DNA of 64,000 nucleotides, taken from assembly GCA_022559845.1 (NCBI GenBank), contig CM040128.1, forward strand, positions 218,535,643 through 218,599,642. Reading direction: 5' to 3'. The notes beneath the pieces were generated by a model. The model searched no databases. It worked only from the letters and a program-made list of their open reading frames with translations, and was not told where the DNA came from. The stretch comes from Amorphophallus konjac. Its lineage: Eukaryota; Streptophyta; Magnoliopsida; Alismatales; Araceae. Shown here piece after piece: positions 35,548 to 46,269 of the stretch (its first letter is position 1; every line of letters starts with the position of its first letter). A program made the translations under genes and the position numbers.

Positions 35548-38362
35548 TCCTGGGTCGCATTTTGGGTTTTACGCGTGTTTTTGTTTGCTAGATCTTCGGA
35601 ACCCCGTGTAGGGTGAATCGTTGCGTTCTCCGACCCCGGGACGTTACCACTACGTTGTATGTTTTTCGATGATCGTGGGGAGTATTTTTCCCTAATTTTG
35701 GTATTTTTTGGATTTTCTGGATTTGCTATATAAACAACCCCCCTCTCTCTCTCCTCTCTCTCACTCTCTCCCTCTCTCTTCTCTCTCTCGCGTTCTCTCC
35801 CCTCCCCTCTCTTCTCAACGGGAGGCCGACAAAGACGGACGAGGGTGAGGTGGCGACGTTCGCGGGGTGAGGAGCGGCGTGGACGGAGCAAGGATGAAGG
35901 TGTGGTGGCGAGAGGAAGCTCGGGGGCCCGTTCGTGAGCCGGCGGGGGTTTCATGGGCGTTTTCGCGTGGAACGGCGTCCACGGCGCGTGAAATCTTCGG
36001 TGGAGGTAGGGGGATGGATCCTTAGCCCTTGTACTTCCTTTCCCGCGATTTTGGTTGGCCGAGGTGAGCCGAGCAGGGTTTATTTCACGCCGGGGTTAAA
36101 ATCGCATATTTGGGGTGAGTGGCAGTTGTTGGCCGATTCCAGGCCCGATCGTGGTTTGAGTTGGGTTTTTGGGTTGTGGGAATGTCCGGGGAGGAATTCC
36201 CCTTGTTTTCCCCTTCACCTGGGAGTGAACGAGGCGTGAAACCAAACTCACGGTGGATTTCGGCCCGTCCGCGGGTGAACGCAGGAGGCGGCCACTTCTG
36301 TGGCCGCCGGTGCCCTGGTTTTGGCGGCCATGACCTTTGCCACCCAGGTCACTGGGTGGCCATAGGTTTGGCCACCCAGGGGAGTGGGTGACCAGTAGGC
36401 TGGCGGCCCTCTGGGGAGGCCCTGGACTGGGTGGCCCTCGGGCTGGCCGCCCAACCCTCTGGGCGGCCTAAGTGGTGGCCGCCCAGCCCAGTGAGGTCTC
36501 GGGCCATCGTGTTTTGTGTCCGCTTGTCTCGAGGTGTCTGTATGCCATACGGATTAGCGGGAGAGGTGTCCGAGTGATTCTTCGTGATCCGGGAGGTATT
36601 TTATTACCTCGATTATTGTCCCCGTGGGTTTAAGGGTCCGGGTGACCCTCTTACGTTCCGGTTGCGTCGTGTTGACCCCCGGTCGACCCGGTTGGGACCT
36701 AGTGGTCGACCTTCAATCTCGTGGATGTCCCGGGCACCCCGTGGTTTCTGTGTCTGTGTTTTGGGGTGTCTGAAGGTGCCGTGTTACCTCGAATAGTGTC
36801 CCCGGGGGTTTGGTGGGTCCGGGTGAGCCCATGTGTTTCGGGCTTTTGTGTGCTCGCTAGAACGGGTCGCCGTGTATCGGCATGTGTGTGGTGGGTTATT
36901 CCCACACGTCGTGAGTTTCTCTTGAAGGTGGTTTCTGTGTGGGCCGTGCGTGTGGCCTCGGACTGTGAGTCCAGTCAACCAGCCTGGGGCTGGAGGTTTT
37001 CCGTGTATCCCTTGGACGAGGGATTACCTCGGCGGCTTGTGAGTTACCTCGGTATTCATGCTACCGTGGTTTCTGACCTAGGCATAGGGCAGATTGACGG
37101 CATGAAGCTGTCCTTGTACGACGGTCTTGACCCCGAGTCTTGTGACTCAAAGAGCATTGGATTTAGTAGGTCTAGTGGGTTGTTCAGAGTCTGGTGGCGT
37201 CGTGCCACCTGTTACTCCGTGTTACTCGCGATGGGTGCGTGAGTGGATTTCCGTGTTCACGTTTAGTGACATCCCACTTGTCGTAGCCTTCTTATGGCAT
37301 GCGTGTGCTGACACACCCGGGAGTGGTCGAGCGGCTTACCCGAGAGAGACGATTTTTATGCTGGTTATCGTAGGGCCCCTAGCCTTTACAGCCTGAGTCC
37401 GGCTGGGGGAAAAACCAGCTAGAGGACCCGACCTAGAGCGGATGGTCTGTGTGTGCACTCTTAGTTGGGGGCTGTCGCACTCGCGCTGACGAGCGCGACC
37501 CCAGCTAGTCCTTGTTCGTGGTACTGGTTACTGTGTGCCTCTGTCTCCGCCTGAGCCATCGCAGCGAGACACTTGAGGCACGGACTAAGTCATCAGTGGA
37601 CACATCCGACCTTGCTTCTGGTGGGCAGTGCTCCCATCAGGTGACGTGTGTTTTCTCGTGAGTCGAGTTCCGCTGCACGTTTGCGAGACGTGATCTTGCG
37701 TGGAGTTCCGGGTGTTTCCCCGATGCCGAGGTCTAGGGCTACAATGAGCGTCGCCGAGGGCTTTCCCCTAAACGGCGTAGAGTTCACGAAGGCGAGGTCG
37801 TGACTGTGTTCCAGACCGCATGGTTTCGGTGTGGGCCTTTGTCTGTGAGGATAGGCCTCCATGACAGAGGTGTCGTGGTGTTTTCCTAGTAGCGTGACTA
37901 GGGTGGTTCGTTGCCTGGTGGTCCCCCGACTGTGGGATCGGGGTGTTGAGTTTCGTTTCGATAGGAGTAGCTGTAGTGTCGAGTTTTTACCGGTCACCGA
38001 TTTGCTATTCCTGTTGTTACTGCTGTTTCTACTGTTGCTACTTTTCGTGCTACCGCTGTTTACGGTTGGGGTTCCGCGGGACCCCTACCGAGCCAGTGAC
38101 TGGAGGCTCACCCCTACATTTCCGGTGCAGCGGTTCTTCCTCGGGGTTCGAGGGTGCTGTGTTGAGGTTCTTAGTCGCCAGCTTGTCGGGCCGAGTGTTC
38201 ACTTGGCGTTGGGTACGTTTCCTGCCTTAGACTGTACTTTCTGTTGGATTGGACTATGTTGTAGTTAGTTTATTTACTTCTGTTAATTGTTGAATTGTCC
38301 TGCTTTATTTCCTATTTCCTTGTACCTCCACACTCCTTTCTAGCCCTTCCGACCCCGGCTCA
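35548..38362 (+). mobile_element. Long LTR, right arm of the palindrome
   Basis: The right LTR reads on the + strand. Its first tens of bases are altered or lost compared with the left arm. Then come the TATA box at 35,726, a long CT tract at 35,742-35,816, the GGCGGCC block at 36,285-36,495, and two related segments with GTCCGGGTGA (about 36,630 and 36,815). It ends at GGCTCA (38,361-38,362). At about 2.8 kb it is very long for an LTR. The region 37,040-37,575, deleted in the left arm, is retained. No protein domain is found in it. Confidence 0.78.
35726..35734 (+). promoter_or_regulatory. TATA box of the right-arm LTR
   Basis: CTATATAAAC in GGATTTGCTATATAAACAACC, followed by the CT-rich tract 35,742-35,816, where transcripts would begin. 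Confidence 0.6.
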
Positions 38363-38385
38363 TGGGCGACGGACTAGGATTCGAA
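38363..38385 (+). promoter_or_regulatory. Possible primer-binding site after the right LTR
   Basis: TGGGCGACGGACTAGGATTC followed by GAA directly after the CA end of the LTR. It matches the left-arm site with one difference. The next bases (GGTATCGGG ... CCCGGTATC) form a hairpin in both arms. Pairing to a tRNA is inferred from TGG and the T-loop inverse. Confidence 0.35.
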
Positions 38386-39210
38386 TGGTATCGGGTTCCT
38401 TTCCCGGTATCCGAATCTTGGGTCGCTATAGTTTGTGCCGCCGACTTGGCTTTACTTGCATTTGTAGCTTTCTTGGGGCATGGACCACTACTCGGGATGC
38501 GCTCGCCTTGGCTGGCGACCATCTGGTCACCAGCGGACCTGATTGGTGAGAAGGCGTACTTGTGCTGGATTACTCGGGTTTTCCACTTATAGGGCCTTCA
38601 ACACCTTGTTCTGAGGGGCCAGGGACGTTCTATCACCTCAGGAGGGTTTCATGTCAGGTGGCGGACCACCAGGTACATTCTCGTCCTTGATCGGGCGGCG
38701 ATGGTGTTTGTCCGGCATGACCGAGTCGATGCCGGTTTGTTGTGGATTTATTCTGATCCTCTTGAGGTGAAGTCCCTGGTGCTCACGTCAGATGACTTGG
38801 GGCTCCAGTAGTTCGAGAAGACCCTCGTGTATTGGCTTTCTTCGGCTTCTGTGCTTTGACGGGCCGTATTCTTCTTGTCGTTTAGGTGTGGCTGCCATTA
38901 CACATATTTCGGGTGCCAACAGCTGGCCAATTGACTGGCTTGCTCTTGTTGTCCGAGCTTCTATCTGTTTCTTGGGGATGATGCCGAATATTCTTCCCAG
39001 CACTCGGGTCTTGCTTTGGCGGTTGTCCGTCGCAGCCGAACGTCTTTTATTTTCTTCTTTTTCCCCGGTCTTGTCTTTGTTCGGCTTCCGTCATTCTTTT
39101 CCTTCTTTTCTTTCTCTTTCTTCTCTGCCGGCATAGGAGCACTTGGTTAGAGCTTGAAACATGCCGAAGCAAAAGTTAAAGAAAAATTAGAAATATTTTC
39201 AGTGTAAACA
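38386..39210. other. Right end of the transposon nest, unrecognised
   Basis: Homology with the left arm ends at about 38,427. The rest, to GTGTAAACA at 39,210, is unique in this window. A frame at 38,792-39,136 (114 codons) and its neighbours have no recognisable motif. A CT-rich tract lies at 39,045-39,125. It may be leader or partial coding sequence of the LTR element, or the right end of the outer element. Confidence 0.4.
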
Positions 39211-39392
39211 CCTCCCTAAACCTCTAACCTCTAATCTGCTAAACCCCTAAATCCCAAACCGAAACCCCCCCAAAACCCCTAAACCCTAAGATTCTAAACC
39301 CCAAACGTAAACCCCAAACCCAAACCACCAACCACAAACCACCAAACCCCCCAAACCCTAAACCAAACCTTAAACCCTAAACCCTAATTTAA
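39211..39392 (-). repeat. Reversed telomere-like satellite resumes
   Basis: CCCTAAA-type words that continue exactly the unit interrupted at 22,125 (CTAAACCTCTAACC, then TAATCTGCTAAACCCC). It ends in TAA at 39,390-39,392, the target of the next MITE. Confidence 0.92.
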
Positions 39393-39555
39393 GGCCACTT
39401 TGACATCCGGACAGAAAAGCGGGATGCAAAATCGCTGAGAGAAAATGGTGGGCCCCACCATTCTGCTCAGGCACAAATGACCTTAACCGGGGTGGGGTGG
39501 CGTATTCGCGCTCAACCCCCGAATACGCCACCCCACTCGGATGTCAAAGTGGGCC
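39393..39555. mobile_element. Harbinger-type MITE, 163 bp
   Basis: It starts GGCCACTTTGACATCCGG and its right end, read in inverse, starts GGCCCACTTTGACATCCGAG. TAA flanks it at 39,390-39,392 and 39,556-39,558, i.e. TTA on the other strand, as expected in reversed satellite. Inside is a near-perfect hairpin, GGTGGGGTGGCGTATTCG with its inverse CGAATACGCCACCCC. Non-coding. Confidence 0.87.
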
Positions 39556-41833
39556 TAAAACCCTAAACCATCCCCTAACCTCTAACCCATAAACCCCTAA
39601 ACCCCAAACGCCAAACCCTAAACCCCCCAAAACTCCAAAACCGTAAATTCTAAACCCTAAACCCAAACCACCAACCCCCAAACCCAAACCATAACCCCCA
39701 AACACCCAAAACTGTAAACCCTAAATCTTAAACCCTAAACCGTGAACCCTAAACAACCCCAAATTCCAAACCCTAAATAAACCCTAAACACTAAAACCCT
39801 AAACCCTAAATCATCCCCTACCCATTAACAAACCCATAAACCGCAAATCCCAAAAGCCAAACCCCAAAAGCCCTAAACCCCAAATCACAAACGCCAAATG
39901 CCAGACCCCAAACCCCAAAAATAGTAAAACCCTAAACCCCAAATCCCCTAAACTCTAAAATCGTAAAACCCTAAACCTAAACCGCAAACCCTAAACCCTA
40001 AACCCTAAAACCATTAAAACCCTAAACCCTCCCCTAATCCCTAACCCCCCTAATCCGTTAAACCCCAAACCCCAAATTGCAAACCCTAAACACTAAACCC
40101 AAAACCCCAAACCCCCCAAAACACTAAAACCCTAAACCCTAAACCCTAAACTCTAAACCCCAAACCCAAACCCTAAACCTAAACCACCAACCCTAAAGCC
40201 CAAAACCCTGACACCCAAAGCCTAAACCACAAACCCAAAACCCTAAACCCCAAACCATCCCCTGACCCCTAAACCCCCAAACCCCAAATGCCAAAACCCC
40301 AAACCCCAAAAACCCCTAAACCCTAAAACCATAAACTCAAAACGCTAAACCAAAACCCCAAACCCAAACCACCAAACCCTAACCCTAACCCCCAAACTCT
40401 AAACCTTAACCTTTGAACCCTAAACAACCCCAAACACTAAACCCCAAACCATAAATCCTAAACCCTAAAATCCTAAAACCCTAAACCCTAAACCATCCCC
40501 TAACCCTTAACCCCTAAACCCCAAACCCCAAATCCCTAAAAACCCTCAAACCCTAAAATGCTAAACCTTAAATCCTAAACCCTGAACCCTAAACTCCAAA
40601 CCCCTAAACCCTAAACAACCCTTAAACCCTCAAACCCTAAACCCTAAACTCTAAACCCAGAACCCAAACCCTAAACATAAACCACCAACCCTAAAGCCCA
40701 AACCCTGACCCCCAAACCGTAAACCACAAACCTAAAGCCCTAAACCAAAAACAACCATAAACCCTAAAACCACAAAACCCAAAACCCTAAACCATCCCCT
40801 AAAACGTAAACCCCCAAATCCCAAAAACCCCCAAACCTTAAAACCATAAACTCTAAACGCTAAATCTAAACCCCAAACCCAAACCACCAACCCCCAAACC
40901 CAAACCCTAACCCCAAAACCCTAAACACCTTTGAACCCTAAAAAACCCCAAACACCAAATCCAAAACCCCAAACCCTAAAATCATAAAACTCTAAATCCA
41001 AAACCATCCCCTAACCCTTAACCCCTAAACCCCAAACCCCAAATCCCTAAAAATCCTCAAAGCCTAAAACCCTAAACCCTAAAAATCCTAAAACCCTAAA
41101 ACCCTAAACCCTAAATCCTAAACCCTAAACCCTAAACTCCAAACCCTCAAACCCTAAACCCTAAACAACCCCAAACCCTAAAACCTAAACCATAAACCAT
41201 CCCATAACCCCAAACCTCCCAAAACCCCTAAACCCTAAAACCATAAACTCTAAATTCTAAACCTAAACCCCAAACCCAAACCACCAACCCCCAAACCAAA
41301 ACACTAACCCCCAAACCCTAAAGCTTAACCTTTGAACTCTAAACAACCCTAAACCCTGAACCCCAAACCCTCCCCTAAACCCCAAATCTCCGAAAACCCT
41401 CAAACCCTCAAACCCTAAACCCTAAATCCTAAACCCTAAATAACTCCAAACCCTAAAATCGTAAATCCTAAACCATCCCCTAACCCCTAACCCAAAACCT
41501 CGAATCCCAAACCCCCCAAAACCCCTAAACCCTAAACACTAAACCCCAAATCCAAACCCCAAACCCAACCAAGCAACCCCAAAACCCAAACCCTAACCCA
41601 CAAACCACCCAAACCCTAAACCCCAAACGAAAAACCCTAAACAACCCCAAATTTAAAACCCTAAACCATCCACTAACCCCTAAACCCCAAACCCCAAACA
41701 TCAAACCCCGAACCCCAAAAAATCCATTAACCCTGAACTCTAAACCCCAAACCCAAACCAACAACCCCCAAACCCTATTAACCCCAAACATAAAACCCCG
41801 AATCCCAAACCCCCTAAAACCACTAAACCCTAA
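39556..41833 (-). repeat. Reversed telomere-like satellite
   Basis: CCCTAAA-type array with blocks such as CCATCCCCTAACC and GAACCCTAAACAACCCC repeating at irregular spacing. It ends in TAA at 41,831-41,833, the target of a broken MITE at the second orientation switch. Confidence 0.93.
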
Positions 41834-41924
41834 GGCCCTCTTTGTTAGGCGAATATTGCCGAACAAGGCAGTGTATTCGCCGATCACCCCACGTAAGTCA
41901 CCGGTGGTGTCCTGTTCTTAATTT
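41834..41924. mobile_element. Right half of a Harbinger-type MITE at the second satellite orientation switch
   Basis: It starts GGCCCTCTTTGTTAGGCG directly after TAA and holds a foldback (GGCGAATA...TATTCGCC). There is no matching end on the right: after about 91 bp it passes at GGTTAACGGTTAGGGG into satellite of TTTAGGG orientation. Its intact end faces the reversed block and its broken end faces the outside, the mirror of the half at 19,851-19,920. Confidence 0.72.
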
Positions 41925-44316
41925 GGTTAACGGTTAGGGGATGGTTTAGGGTTTAGGGCTTAGGGTTTGGGTTGTTTAGGGTTCAAGGTTTAGGGTTTAG
42001 GATTTAGGGTTTATGGGTCTTTAGGGGTTCGTGGTTTGGCATTTGGGGTTTGGGGTTTAGGTGTTTAGGGGTTAGGGTTTAGGGGATGGATTAAGGTTTG
42101 GGGTTTGGGGTTGTTTAGGGTTTTTGGATTGGGGTTTAGGGTTTGGGGGGTTTGGGGGTTCGTGGTTTGGGTTTGAGTTTAGATTTGGGGTTTAGGGGTT
42201 TTTAGGGGTTTGGTGTTTGGGGTTAGGGGTTAGGGGAAGGTTTAGGGTTTAGTGTTTTAGGTTTTGGGGTTGTTTAGGGTTTAGGATTTAGGGTTTAGGG
42301 TTCACGCTTTAGGATTTAGGGTTTTAGATTTTTGGGTTTTGGGGTTTTGAGGGTTTGGGATTTGGGGTTTAGGGGTTATGGGTTAGGGGATGGTTTAGGG
42401 GTTAGGGTTTTAGGGTTGTAGGGTTTAGGGTTTTAGGTTTGGGTTTGAGATTTAGGTTTGGGGTTTAGAGTTTTGGGTTTTAGGTTTTAGGGGGTTTTGG
42501 GAGTTTGGGGTTTGGCGTTTTGGGTTTAAGGGTTCGGGAATGGTTTAGTGTTTAGGGTTTTCTGGTATTAGTTTTTAAGGCTTAGGGTTTAGGGTTATTT
42601 ATGGTCTAGGGTTTAGGGTTTGGGTTTTAGGGTTGGTGGTTTAGGTTTAGGGTTTGGGTTTAGGGTTTAAAGTTTTGGGTGTAGGGTTTGGGGTTTAGGT
42701 TTGGGGTTTAGAGTTTAGGGTTTAAGATTTTAGCAGTTTTGGGGGGGTTGGGGTGTGGCATTTGACGTTTGGCGTTTGGGGTTTAGGGGTTTAACAGATT
42801 AGGGGTTAGGGGTTTAGGGGGGTTAGTGGTTAGGGGAGAGTTTAGGGTTTTAAGGGTTTTAGAGTTTAGGGTTTGACATTTGGGATTTAGGGGTTAACTG
42901 TTAGGGGATGGTTTAGGGTTTAGTGTTTCGGGCTTGTGGTTTGGGGTTGTTTAGGGTTCACGATTTAGAGTTTAGGATTTAGGGTTTAGGGGTTTTTAGG
43001 GGTTCGAGGTTTGGCATTTGGGGTTTGTGGTTTTGGAGTTTAGGGGTTAGAGGTTAGGGGATGGATTAGGGTTTGGGGTTGTTTAGGGTTTTTGGATTGG
43101 GGTTTAGGGTTTGGGGGGTTTGGGGGTTGGTGGTTTGGGTTTAGATTTGGGGTTTAGAGTTTTTGGTTTATGTGTTTTTAGGGGTTTGGGGTTTGATGTT
43201 TGGGGTTAGGGGTTAGGGGATGGTTTAAGGTTTAGAGTTTTAGGGTTTGGGGTTGTTTAAGGTTTAGGATTTGAGGTTTAGGGTTCAGGCTTTAGGATTT
43301 AGGGGTTATGGGTTAGGGGTTATGGGTAGGGGATGGTTTAAGGTTTAGGGTTTTAGGGTTGTAGGGTTTTATGTTTGGGGTTATTAGGGTTTGGGGGTAA
43401 GGGTTTGGGTTTGGAGGTTGGTGGTTGGTGGTTTGGGTTTGGGATTTAGGTTTGGGGTTTAGAGTTTAGGGTTTAAGGGTTTTGGGGGTTTTGGGAGTCT
43501 AGGGTTTAGCGTTTTGGGTTTAAGGGTTTAGGGGTTAGGGGATGGTTTAGGGTTTAGGGTTTTATGCTATATTGGGTTTAAGGTTTAGGTTTTGGGTTGT
43601 TTAAGGTTTAGGGTTTGGGGTTTAGGGTTTGGGTTTTAGGGTTGGTGGTTTAGGTTTAGGGTTTGAGTTTGGGGTTTAGAGTTTTAGGTTTAGGGTTTGG
43701 GGTTTAGGTTTGGGGTTTAGAGTTTGTTTTGGGGAGTTTGGGGTTTATAGTTTACGGTTTAAGGTTTTAGGGGTTTTGGGGGGTTTGGCGTTTGGCGTTT
43801 GACGTTTGGCGTTTGGCGTTTGGGGTTTAACGGATTAGGGGTTAGGGGGTTAGGGGTGTTAGGGGAGGGTTTAGGGTTTTAGGGTTTGAGGTACAGGTTT
43901 TAAGGTTTAGGGTTTTAGGGTTTGGGGTTCGGGGTTTGAGGTTTTGGGTTTAGGGTTTCAGATTTAGGGTTTTAGGGTTTTGGGGTTTGGGGGGGTTTGG
44001 CATTTGGGATTTGGGGTTTGAGATTTAGGGTTTAGGGTTTTAGATTTAGGGTTTTAGGGTTTTGGGGTTTTGGGGGGGTTTGGCAAGGGGATGGTTTAGG
44101 GTTTAGAGTTTAGGGTTGGGTATTTGGGGTTATTTTGGGTTCACGATTTAGGGTTTAAAATTTAGGGTTTAGAGTTTGGGTTTTTTGGGGGTTAGGGTTT
44201 TGGTTTGGTGGTTTGTGATTTGGGTTTGAGATTTAGAGTTTAGGGTTTAGGGGTTTTTGGGGGTTTGGGGTTTATGGGTTTATGGGTTTGGGGTTAGGAG
44301 ATGGTTTAGGCTTTTA
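41925..44316 (+). repeat. Telomere-like satellite, TTTAGGG orientation, about 1-kb units
   Basis: Two units of about 0.96 kb, starting near 41,930 and 42,890 (both open with GGTTAAC-GTTAGGGGATGG). The first is the near-identical inverse of 19,921-20,830. Around 43,790 there is a run of TTTGGCG words. Confidence 0.93.
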
Positions 44317-44577
44317 GCTCCACTTTGGTACGGGATTAAAGTTGTCCCGGTTAAAGGTAAGTGGGTTTATTATATGTTCTTGGATTATACCTTTTTGCTT
44401 TGGTAGGGTCTTGGGTTAAAATATCCCACCTGTGGAGATGGGATAGGTTAACATGACTTAACACAGTTTGAATCATTTTTAAGCGGATCATCTAAAACTG
44501 CTCCAACCAAAGCAAAAAAGGATAAATTTCATCAAAAAGTAACTTATTCCTGGGTTAAACCCCAAACAAAGCGGGGC
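44317..44577. mobile_element. Harbinger-type MITE, 261 bp (same family as 47,592 and 53,107)
   Basis: It starts GCTCCACTTTGGTACGGG and its right end, in inverse, starts GCCCCGCTTTGTTTGGGG. TTA is present at 44,314-44,316 and 44,578-44,580. Near the right end it keeps the subterminal hairpin formed by AAGTTACTTTTTGATG-type arms (ATCAAAAAGTAACTTATTCC), shared with the two relatives. Confidence 0.87.
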
Positions 44578-44633
44578 TTAGGGTTTAAGGTTTACAGTTT
44601 TGGGTTGTTTAGGGTTTAGGGTTTGGGGTGTTA

Positions 44634-45053
44634 GCCTCTCTTTGGTATTGGTTTATCCCAGGGTTAGTTCTAAGTTAACTCCGGGATAAGCTTTTTTGTG
44701 CTTTGGTAAAGAGTTAGTGTTAGTCGGGTTAGGTTAAGAGCTAACCCAGGGATATTCCTGGGTTTTGAAATCCACACCCAAGGGTGAGTTAAGGTGGGTT
44801 AACCTCCTACCTCAATAAATGCTCAATTAAATGTGTCTCTCTCTCTCTCTCATAATAAATGCTATTTCTCTCTCTCATTATTACTAGGTTAACCTACTAT
44901 TTATCAAATCATACTAGATTAAAATTAGGTTAGTCCACATCCTTATTCCCTGATTAACTACCCTCCTACCAAATTAAAAATGGGTTAACTCCGGACTACT
45001 TTAATCGGGTTGAGTTAGCCCACCTTTAACCCAACTCCATACCAAAGTTAGGC
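44634..45053. mobile_element. Harbinger-type MITE, 420 bp
   Basis: It starts GCCTCTCTTTGGTATTGG; the right end in inverse starts GCCTAACTTTGGTATGGAG. TTA is at 44,631-44,633 and 45,054-45,056. The interior is AT-richer than the satellite, with a (TC)n tract at about 44,838-44,852 and several GGTTAAC/GTTAACC words in both orientations. No coding capacity. Confidence 0.85.
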
Positions 45054-45119
45054 TTAGGGTTTGGGGGTTGGGGGTTGGGGGTTTGTGTTTGGGGTTTACA
45101 TTTGGGGTTTAGGGTCTTA

Positions 45120-46269
45120 GGTCACGTTTGGTTCGAGGATAAATTTGGTGGAGAATAGGCGTAAGTCATTCTGGGTTAATTTATTACTATCCCTATTCTT
45201 GTGGTCGTTTGGTTCACGAGAAATAAGTATCGTCATATCCCTATTACTCGTTTGGTGAAAAAGAAGGATACGAACGGAAATAAGTGCTGAAAAAGGATTA
45301 AATTACCCTTCTTATAGATTATGATTAGTATTAATATTTCTCTTAAATGATCATAAGAAACACTAATATTGTTAATTTTATTTAATATATTTATTCTTAA
45401 TGATCATGATTATCACTAATATTAATAATTATAACATGATTAATTCTTCGTTAGTAATAACGAGATAGTTATAATTAATTATGTAACGATAATTATATAA
45501 TGTACTTAATAATTAGCGTAAATAAGATTAATCTGTATGAGTAATTAGCATTAATATCATTATTTAACATAATTGATTAGTATTAATAATATTTATTATC
45601 ATAATAAGATTAAACAACATATAATGTTTAATGATAAATATATATATTATATTTATTAATTAGTACAGATAATATTAATTAACATGGTTAGTTAGTACTA
45701 ATAATATTAATTAGCACTAGTAATATTGATTAATATCATTAATTAGCACTTATACTATTAATTAGCATAATTAATTATCACTAATAATATTAATTAGCAT
45801 AATAATATTAAGTAACATTGTAATAATTAACTATTTAATAACATTTAAATAATATATTTATTCATTAGCACTAATAAGATTAATTAACATGATTAATTAG
45901 TACCAATAAAATTAATTAATTTCATTAATTAACACTAATATGATTAAATAATATTATTACAATTAATAAATAAATAATTAAATAATATATTTATTAATAA
46001 ATACTACTGAGCTTAATTAACACTAATAATATTAATTAACAATAATAGAATTGATTATCACTAATAATTAAGGGAGAAACGAGTTTAAGAAAGTGGGAAT
46101 AAGTCATTCCACCTAAAGGGTTGAATGACTTATCCCCAGTCTTAACCCCGTTTTTGGGGATAATCCCATTCTCCTTAACCCTCTTATTCTCGTCAATTTT
46201 AGTCATACCAAACGATTAATAAGGTTAAGACGGGGATATCTCCCTCTTAACCCCCAACCAAACAGGCTG
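45120..46269. mobile_element. Non-autonomous Harbinger-type element, 1,150 bp, AT-rich core
   Basis: It starts GGTCACGTTTGGTTCGAGG and its right end in inverse starts CAGCCTGTTTGGTTGGGGG. TTA is at 45,117-45,119 and 46,270-46,272. Further inside are inverted copies of CGTTTGGT and of AAGTCATTC/GAATGACTT. The core, about 45,330-46,070, is a run of TAATATTAATTAGCAC-like words with few stable repeat units. No reading frame of interest. The satellite on both sides continues one unit (GGGTCTTA / TTAGGGTTTGGGG). Confidence 0.82.

Larger units (their letters stand above)
22126..39210. mobile_element. 17-kb nest of transposons inserted in the reversed satellite
   Basis: Removing this block restores a normal satellite: ...GACCCCTAACCCCC joins CTAAACCTCTAACC, an order seen elsewhere in the array. 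The block begins TG (TGTGGGGACTG) and ends CA (GTGTAAACA), with five-base flanks CCCCC and CCTCC that differ at one position, so its outer ends look like those of an LTR element. I could not find a second copy of the outer left sequence, so the outer element is incomplete or is not a simple LTR retrotransposon. Inside lie a LINE (23,955-30,414) and two long LTRs in inverted orientation (33,064-38,362). Confidence 0.65.

Noticed and set aside
33197..38268. Leu/Val-rich frames in both arms of the LTR palindrome and at 16,183-16,497
   Set aside because: The same DNA is open in several frames and in the long LTRs only; the frames differ between copies by indels that are not multiples of three. 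No domain is recognised.
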